Source: an uncultured Alistipes sp. (lineage in GTDB: Bacteria > Bacteroidota > Bacteroidia > Bacteroidales > Rikenellaceae). Taken from it: DNA of 10,153 bases. The DNA lies in the NCBI GenBank assembly GCA_947174295.1, contig CAMWIG010000060.1:1-10153 (forward strand). Direction: 5' to 3'. Positions 6,445-10,153 of this stretch are shown here, one piece after another (positions within the stretch are counted from its first letter, which is position 1; each line of letters starts with the position of its first letter). Made by a program: the position numbers and the translations under genes. Under the pieces are notes generated by a model that was not told where the DNA came from, did no database searches, and was given only the letters and a program-made list of their open reading frames with translations.

Positions 6445-7188
6445 TTAAATTTTATATATTTTAACATTCAAATTCTTACTTAATGCGTCCCTCAGACGCC
6501 GTTTGACATCATCCATGTCGGTCGGCCGGCCCGTTTCGCGCTCTATCGAAGTCACGCCGCGGTCGGTGAAGCCGCACGGATTTATGTAATCGAACCAGCT
6601 CAGGTCCGTCGCTACGTTCAGCGCGAAGCCGTGCATGGTAACATAACGCGATGCGCGCACTCCTATTGCGCAAATCTTGCGCGCTCGCTGGGTTTTTTCG
6701 TCTATCCAGACGCCCGAGGCGCCTGCGATGCGGCCCGCCGCGATTCCGTAGGCGGCCACGGTCTCGATGACCGACTCCTCGATTGCCGCGACGTACTCTT
6801 TGAGCGAGTGCCCCGTAAGCCCGAGGTCGAGAATCGGATAGCCTACTATCTGACCCGGTCCGTGGAATGTTATGTCGCCGCCGCGGTCTATGCGGTGGAA
6901 TTCGGCCCCTTTCGTGCGGAGAAACTCCTCGCTGACGAGCATGTTCGACTCGCGGCCGCTCTTTCCGAGCGTGTAGACCGCCGGGTGTTCGACAATCAGC
7001 AGGTCGCCGGCGCATTCGCCGGCATTGCTGTCCGCGCCGTCGTCCTCGCGGTTACAGGCCGCGCAAGAGCCCGGAACGGCTTCGCCCGCCGCGCTTTTGC
7101 GTGCGAGCATCGCATCGAAGAGCTGCCGCTGCAAGCGCCAGCACTCTTCGTAGGGCATCGTGCCCAGATCGCGGTAACGGACTCTCAT
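6445..7188 (-). CDS. lipB: Octanoyl-[acyl-carrier-protein]:protein N-octanoyltransferase LipB
   Basis: A 247-residue protein that moves an octanoyl group from acyl carrier protein to the lipoyl-domain lysine of 2-oxoacid dehydrogenases or the glycine-cleavage H protein, in the cytoplasm. Diagnostic segments are RGGDITFHGPGQIVGYP (102-118), the catalytic Lys171 in KICAIGV, HGFALNV (186-192), and the catalytic Cys205 in INPCGF. It is longer than E. coli LipB (213 aa). Much of the excess is an insert at about 38-60 between the first helix and LLIVEHP, containing Cys42, Cys45 and Cys59. It follows lipA by 60 bases and ends 5 bases before recJ, so it belongs to the lipA-lipB-recJ operon. The short lipA-lipB spacer has a small hairpin (7218-7235). 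Confidence 0.96.
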   Translation of the reverse strand: MRVRYRDLGTMPYEECWRLQRQLFDAMLARKSAAGEAVPGSCAACNREDDGADSNAGECAGDLLIVEHPAVYTLGKSGRESNMLVSEEFLRTKGAEFHRIDRGGDITFHGPGQIVGYPILDLGLTGHSLKEYVAAIEESVIETVAAYGIAAGRIAGASGVWIDEKTQRARKICAIGVRASRYVTMHGFALNVATDLSWFDYINPCGFTDRGVTSIERETGRPTDMDDVKRRLRDALSKNLNVKIYKI

Positions 7189-7217
7189 AACCTTGCGTTT
7201 ACGGCCCGTGTACGGAG

Positions 7218-7235
7218 GCCGGCGTGTCTGCCGGC
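7218..7235. other. Small hairpin between lipA and lipB
   Basis: GCCGGC at 7218-7223 and 7230-7235 around a 6-base loop, with no T tract. It is unlikely to stop transcription; it may affect mRNA stability, or be chance in GC-rich DNA. Confidence 0.35.
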
Positions 7236-7248
7236 GCGTTCGGGCGAA

Positions 7249-8127
7249 TTACATTTCGAGGCTCGAAAGCGCTTCGTCGGCCAAATACGACGATCGCACC
7301 AGCGGTGCGCTCGCGCAGTAGGCGAAGCCCATGTCGAGAGCCTCCTGTCGATACCGGTCGAACTTCTCGGGAGTGATGTATTCCGCAACGGGACAATGCT
7401 CCAAAGTAGGCCGCAGGTATTGACCTATCGTTACGATGCGCACGCCGGCAGCGTGCAAATCGTGCAGCGTGCGCGACACCTCGTCGTCCGTCTCGCCGAG
7501 TCCGACCATGAGTCCGCTCTTGGCTGCGGCGCCGCTTCGGGCTATGTGCCGCAGGGTCTGCAAACTCGTCCGGTAGCGTGCGCGGGAGCGCACCTGCGGG
7601 GTCAGCCGCTCGACGGTTTCGATGTTGTGTCCGACGATGTCGGGTTTCGACGCCAGCACGATGTCTATGAGTTCGGGCCGAGCGTCGAGGTCTGGAATAA
7701 GGAGCTCAATCGTTGCTTCGGGATTCCGCCGGCGAATAGCCTCTACCGTGCGTGCCCAGTGCAGGGCGCCGCCGTCGGGCAGGTCGTCGCGCGTGACGGA
7801 TGTTAAGACAACATGCCGAAGACCCATCAGTCGCACGCTCTCGGCGACATGCTCGGGTTCCTCCGTGTCGGGCGGCGCGGGCCGTCCCGAACGCGTGGCA
7901 CAGAAGCGGCAGCTTCTGGTACATACCTCACCCAGAATCATGAATGTCGCAGTTCTCCGACTCCAACACTCGGCTTTGTTCGGGCACATTCCGCTGCTGC
8001 AAATAGTATGCAGCGAGTGCGTATCGACGATACGTTGCACTTCGGCGTATTCGGCCGTGCGGTGCAGCCTGATTTTAAGCCAATCGGGTTTCTTCGGTAC
8101 TTTTACATCGCCATACAGCTTCGGCAT
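7249..8127 (-). CDS. lipA: Lipoyl synthase LipA (radical SAM)
   Basis: A 292-residue radical-SAM enzyme that inserts two sulfur atoms at C6 and C8 of protein-bound octanoyl chains, completing the lipoyl cofactor begun by LipB. The auxiliary 4Fe-4S cluster motif CX4CX5C is Cys43, Cys48, Cys54. The radical-SAM motif CX3CX2C is Cys69, Cys73, Cys76 (CTRSCRFC). The C-terminal RSSY motif (278-281), which supplies the serine ligand of the auxiliary cluster, is present. Other family blocks include TSVTRDD (109-115), GHNIETV and GLMVGLGET. The frame is open to an ATG at 8184, but that start would lie inside the promoter and add an odd FFFVF leader. The ATG at 8127 (MPKLYGDVKV) fits family length and lies about 20 bases after the expected transcription start. 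Confidence 0.97.
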   Translation of the reverse strand: MPKLYGDVKVPKKPDWLKIRLHRTAEYAEVQRIVDTHSLHTICSSGMCPNKAECWSRRTATFMILGEVCTRSCRFCATRSGRPAPPDTEEPEHVAESVRLMGLRHVVLTSVTRDDLPDGGALHWARTVEAIRRRNPEATIELLIPDLDARPELIDIVLASKPDIVGHNIETVERLTPQVRSRARYRTSLQTLRHIARSGAAAKSGLMVGLGETDDEVSRTLHDLHAAGVRIVTIGQYLRPTLEHCPVAEYITPEKFDRYRQEALDMGFAYCASAPLVRSSYLADEALSSLEM

Positions 8128-8154
8128 TTTAAGTTCATTATTTTCCAATTGATG

Positions 8155-8185
8155 CAAAAATACAAAAAAAAACCGTAAAAACAAA
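8155..8185 (-). promoter_or_regulatory. Promoter of the lipA-lipB-recJ operon
   Basis: On the - strand, TTTG (8185-8182), a 19-base spacer and TATTTTTG (8162-8155) fit the Bacteroidota -33/-7 consensus. The leader to the lipA ATG at 8127 would be about 20 bases. Confidence 0.7.
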
Positions 8186-8317
8186 GTATATGCGCAAATG
8201 CGAAGGAAAGGTATTGCGAGGCGGCCTCGAATTATTGTTCCGGGGCGACGGGCGGTTATTCATAGGACGCTTTCACGCCGCGGCCGAATATCCGAGAGCA
8301 TACGCCGCATGCGGGCA

Positions 8318-8505
8318 TTTGTGCCATTCTCCTTTGTTGACAGAGACCGTTCGGCCGCTTTGCACGCTTATGACTCGGTTCGACAGAAAATATGGCGGAT
8401 CGGCGAATATGACATCGAACTTGAAGTCGAAACCGTTCAAAAGTTCGATGCGGTCTCCGTGCGGCAGCGTGAAGCATTATGGTATGCTTCGGGCGTAATA
8501 TCTAT
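8318..8505 (-). pseudogene. Remnant of a DpnA-type (beta-class) adenine DNA methyltransferase
   Basis: From 8476 down to 8318, one - strand frame encodes a block clearly like the N-terminus of M.DpnA-type methyltransferases: HGDRIELLN, DVIFADPPYFLSN (DPPY at 8401-8390) and SGRTVSVNKGEW. The preceding part, ITPEAYHNA, is in another frame (8499-8474). Restoring one base near 8473 would join it to FTLPHGD. No start codon is seen; the codon before this segment, overlapping the stop of the upstream gene, is ATA. After GEWHK the similarity stops, and the frame runs 15 unrelated codons to a TGA at 8273. The rest of the methyltransferase (over 200 residues) is absent. In DpnII cassettes this second methylase is encoded beside the Dam-like methylase and the endonuclease, so the position directly downstream of the fused gene fits exactly. 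I judge it a non-functional relic. Confidence 0.8.
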
Positions 8506-10153
8506 TTGAAGATGGATTGCATGATGCCGTTTTCAAGATCGTTTATGGAATATAAATCCGGCAGGGCCTCGAATGTTTCGCGCAAGTTGCTTTTGGCATG
8601 AAACCATCCTTGGCCGTCTGTGAACCAAACGAACCTCAAATCTGGCATATTCTTGGTTTCGAGGGCTATTGCTTTGTAACTTCGGGCAGTTTCGTTTAAT
8701 TTGGATCCGTGGCTCTTGTAAAAGTTGGTTTCGATTATGTAGATCCTATTTCGGACTTTTACTACAAAATCGAATCGTTTTTTCGTTTTTCCCTTATTGA
8801 ATACGGAGGATAGGTCGAGGCCGAATTTTGCCTCGACCTGGCGATTGGTGATTTCTTTGAAATATGTGACGTTCTTTACGAATCCGGCTTTGATGAGATA
8901 CATCTCGACCAGATTTTCCATCAGATGGCCGCCTCGATTCTTGCGTCCGTTCGAGTCGAGACCGGCCTCTACGCCGGTGACGTAATCGACGACGTTGTTG
9001 ATCAGATGATTCGATAGCAAATCGAACAATCCTGTTTTTCGCATGAAAATTTTGTATTGTTCGATTGAATAATTCATTTTGCGGAAGTCGTATTTGAACT
9101 CTCCGTCGGTATCCGTGGCGTCGATTTCCTCATCTCTTTTCGCCAGAAGAATAGGGATGCATTTCAGGGTTTCGGGATATTTGGTTACGATATTTTCGAA
9201 ATCGGACTCTATATTTCGGGAGCCGACGAGGGTGTTCAGAATGTTCAGTTCGATTTTTATCTTGTCGACATTCCTGAACGTTTTTTTGAAATCTATGTAA
9301 TATGTGTAATCGGCGATCGATTTTCGGAACGATCCTATCCATTGTTCGAAGTTTCTCATTGTCGGTTTCGGTTTGGATGTAATGATCAGCTCTGACAATT
9401 TTCCGCGTTTCTCCGATGCTGAGTTGATCATTCTCGTGGCATACACTCTTTTTATTTGAAAATCGTCGTATATATCCTCGAAGAAGGATTCGTCCGGGTT
9501 AATGTTTTTAGGGTCGGAGTTGCTGGCGATAAAGGCGGCTCCCTTTTTCGCGATTTCGCGGCAAAACATGCTCAGTCTGATTTGTTCCCCGTCATCGAAT
9601 TTCTCTTCGGCATATGACGTGAACGAAGAGGTTGCGCTTATCGGTCTGTATGGCGGGTCCAAATAGAATATCGTGTCGGGCCCGGCGAATCGTTCCGTCT
9701 GAGAAAAATCGCCCTGCATTATTTCCACTTTCTGCAACAGCTCCGACACCTTGCGCAGATTGTCGGCATCGCATATCCGCGGATTGGCGTATTTCCCGTG
9801 TGGAACATTGAATTCGCCTCTCGAATTGACTCTGTACAATCCGTTGAAGCAGGTTCTGTTCAGGAATATGAATAGTGCCGAGAGCTCGGTTTCGGAACAG
9901 TTTTTCGCATTGAATATGCGTCGTTTTTCCAAATAAAACTCTTTTCTCAGAGAGTCGTCGAGCTGCGAATACTCTTTTTGTATTGTCAAGAGTCTGTCGA
10001 TAAGGTCTTCGACGCTGTTCTTTATGGTTCGGTAGGTGTTTATCAGTTCGCGATTTATATCGTTTATGATGGCTTTCGATATGTTCGGATATGTTTGTAG
10101 TATCCAGAACAATACAGCGCCGCCGCCGACGAACGGTTCGATGTAGGTGCATT
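8502..10153 (-). CDS. Fused Dam/DpnM-type adenine methyltransferase and DpnII-type restriction endonuclease (5' end beyond window)
   Basis: One continuous frame runs in from the right edge; 549 codons are visible. The first 262 or so are an alpha-class GATC adenine methyltransferase. They carry the SAM-binding motif YIEPFVGGGA (about 10145-10116), FNGLYRVNSRGEFNVPHGKY, the catalytic DPPY (9659-9648), SNSDP, and KRGKLSELIITS at the usual end of the domain. After a KPKPT linker, the remaining 285 residues (from Met at 9359) match DpnII (288 aa) nearly end to end: NFEQWIGS, DYTYYIDF, NYSIEQY, VDYVTGVEAGLDSNGRKNR, KRFDFVVK, IIETNFY, GSKLNETARSYK, FTDGQGW and LRETFEALP. A probable PD-(D/E)xK-like site is the Asp of RFDFV with the Glu of IIETN. 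By homology it methylates and cleaves GATC. Normally these activities are separate proteins. The gene is visibly more AT-rich than the neighbouring lip and recJ genes, suggesting transfer. The true start lies to the right of the window. Confidence 0.93.
   Translation of the reverse strand, partial: CTYIEPFVGGGAVLFWILQTYPNISKAIINDINRELINTYRTIKNSVEDLIDRLLTIQKEYSQLDDSLRKEFYLEKRRIFNAKNCSETELSALFIFLNRTCFNGLYRVNSRGEFNVPHGKYANPRICDADNLRKVSELLQKVEIMQGDFSQTERFAGPDTIFYLDPPYRPISATSSFTSYAEEKFDDGEQIRLSMFCREIAKKGAAFIASNSDPKNINPDESFFEDIYDDFQIKRVYATRMINSASEKRGKLSELIITSKPKPTMRNFEQWIGSFRKSIADYTYYIDFKKTFRNVDKIKIELNILNTLVGSRNIESDFENIVTKYPETLKCIPILLAKRDEEIDATDTDGEFKYDFRKMNYSIEQYKIFMRKTGLFDLLSNHLINNVVDYVTGVEAGLDSNGRKNRGGHLMENLVEMYLIKAGFVKNVTYFKEITNRQVEAKFGLDLSSVFNKGKTKKRFDFVVKVRNRIYIIETNFYKSHGSKLNETARSYKAIALETKNMPDLRFVWFTDGQGWFHAKSNLRETFEALPDLYSINDLENGIMQSIFK

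Noticed and set aside
4736..6448. Long + strand reading frame (570 codons) opposite recJ
   Set aside because: It is the antisense of recJ, whose every motif is intact. The translation is rich in Val, Asp, Arg and Leu with no family signature, as expected of a GC-rich shadow frame.
6631..7806. Long + strand reading frame opposite lipB and lipA
   Set aside because: It is antisense to two genes with complete catalytic motifs, spans their junction, and shows no protein-family signal.
8128..8184. Upstream ATG (8184) extending LipA by 19 residues
   Set aside because: The extension covers the promoter elements at 8155-8185 and encodes a phenylalanine-rich stretch unlike LipA N-termini.
8190..8509. 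Two overlapping + strand frames of about 100 codons upstream of lipA
   Set aside because: They are the complement of the methyltransferase relic, whose DPPY and FLSN blocks on the - strand explain the openness. Neither shows a recognisable fold or motif.
10110..10112. TTG at 10112 as the start of the fused R-M gene
   Set aside because: The frame continues upstream through the SAM-binding motif YIEPFVGGGA to the window edge, so the true start lies outside.
1..10153. CRISPR arrays, tRNA or rRNA genes, transposases, integrases
   Set aside because: I found no spaced repeats, no tRNA cloverleaf or rRNA segment by eye, and no mobile-element protein in any frame.

Overview
The window looks like a chromosomal segment of a fairly GC-rich Bacteroidota, probably a gut Bacteroidales of the Alistipes/Rikenellaceae kind. 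The lineage call is an inference from three things. There is an S46 dipeptidyl-peptidase gene. The genes lack Shine-Dalgarno leaders. Upstream regions repeatedly carry the Bacteroidota promoter pattern TAnnTTTG, several with TTTG about 19-21 bases further up.

Left part (1-4335). The 3' two thirds of an S46 peptidase gene (+) enters from the left edge. It converges on rnhB (RNase HII, -), and a perfect 18-bp hairpin between the two stops probably terminates both. Back-to-back -7 boxes separate rnhB from a divergent gene for a polytopic membrane protein (DUF6427-like, tentative). An AraC-family regulator with its own strong promoter follows.

Middle (4336-4678). This 343-base gap holds no convincing protein gene. 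It has a complete promoter, about 90 bases of transcribed sequence with a perfect tandem 9-mer, and an intrinsic terminator on the + strand. That layout suggests an undescribed small RNA. Just beyond is the terminator of recJ from the opposite strand.

Right-centre (4679-8185, all -). lipA, lipB and recJ form a likely operon driven by a promoter directly upstream of lipA. LipB and LipA make protein-bound lipoate: octanoyl transfer, then sulfur insertion. RecJ is the single-strand 5'-3' exonuclease of repair and recombination; it starts 5 bases after lipB.

Right end (8186-10153, -). This is a more AT-rich restriction-modification locus recognising GATC by homology. A Dam/DpnM-type adenine methyltransferase and a DpnII-type endonuclease are joined in one continuous reading frame, whose 5' end lies past the right edge. 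Directly downstream is a decayed remnant of a DpnA-type second methyltransferase, with a DPPY motif but a lost start, a frameshift and a truncation. The ancestor was therefore probably a three-gene DpnII cassette (M, A, R) that has been reduced and fused. This locus is the most interesting part of the window, followed by the candidate small RNA.
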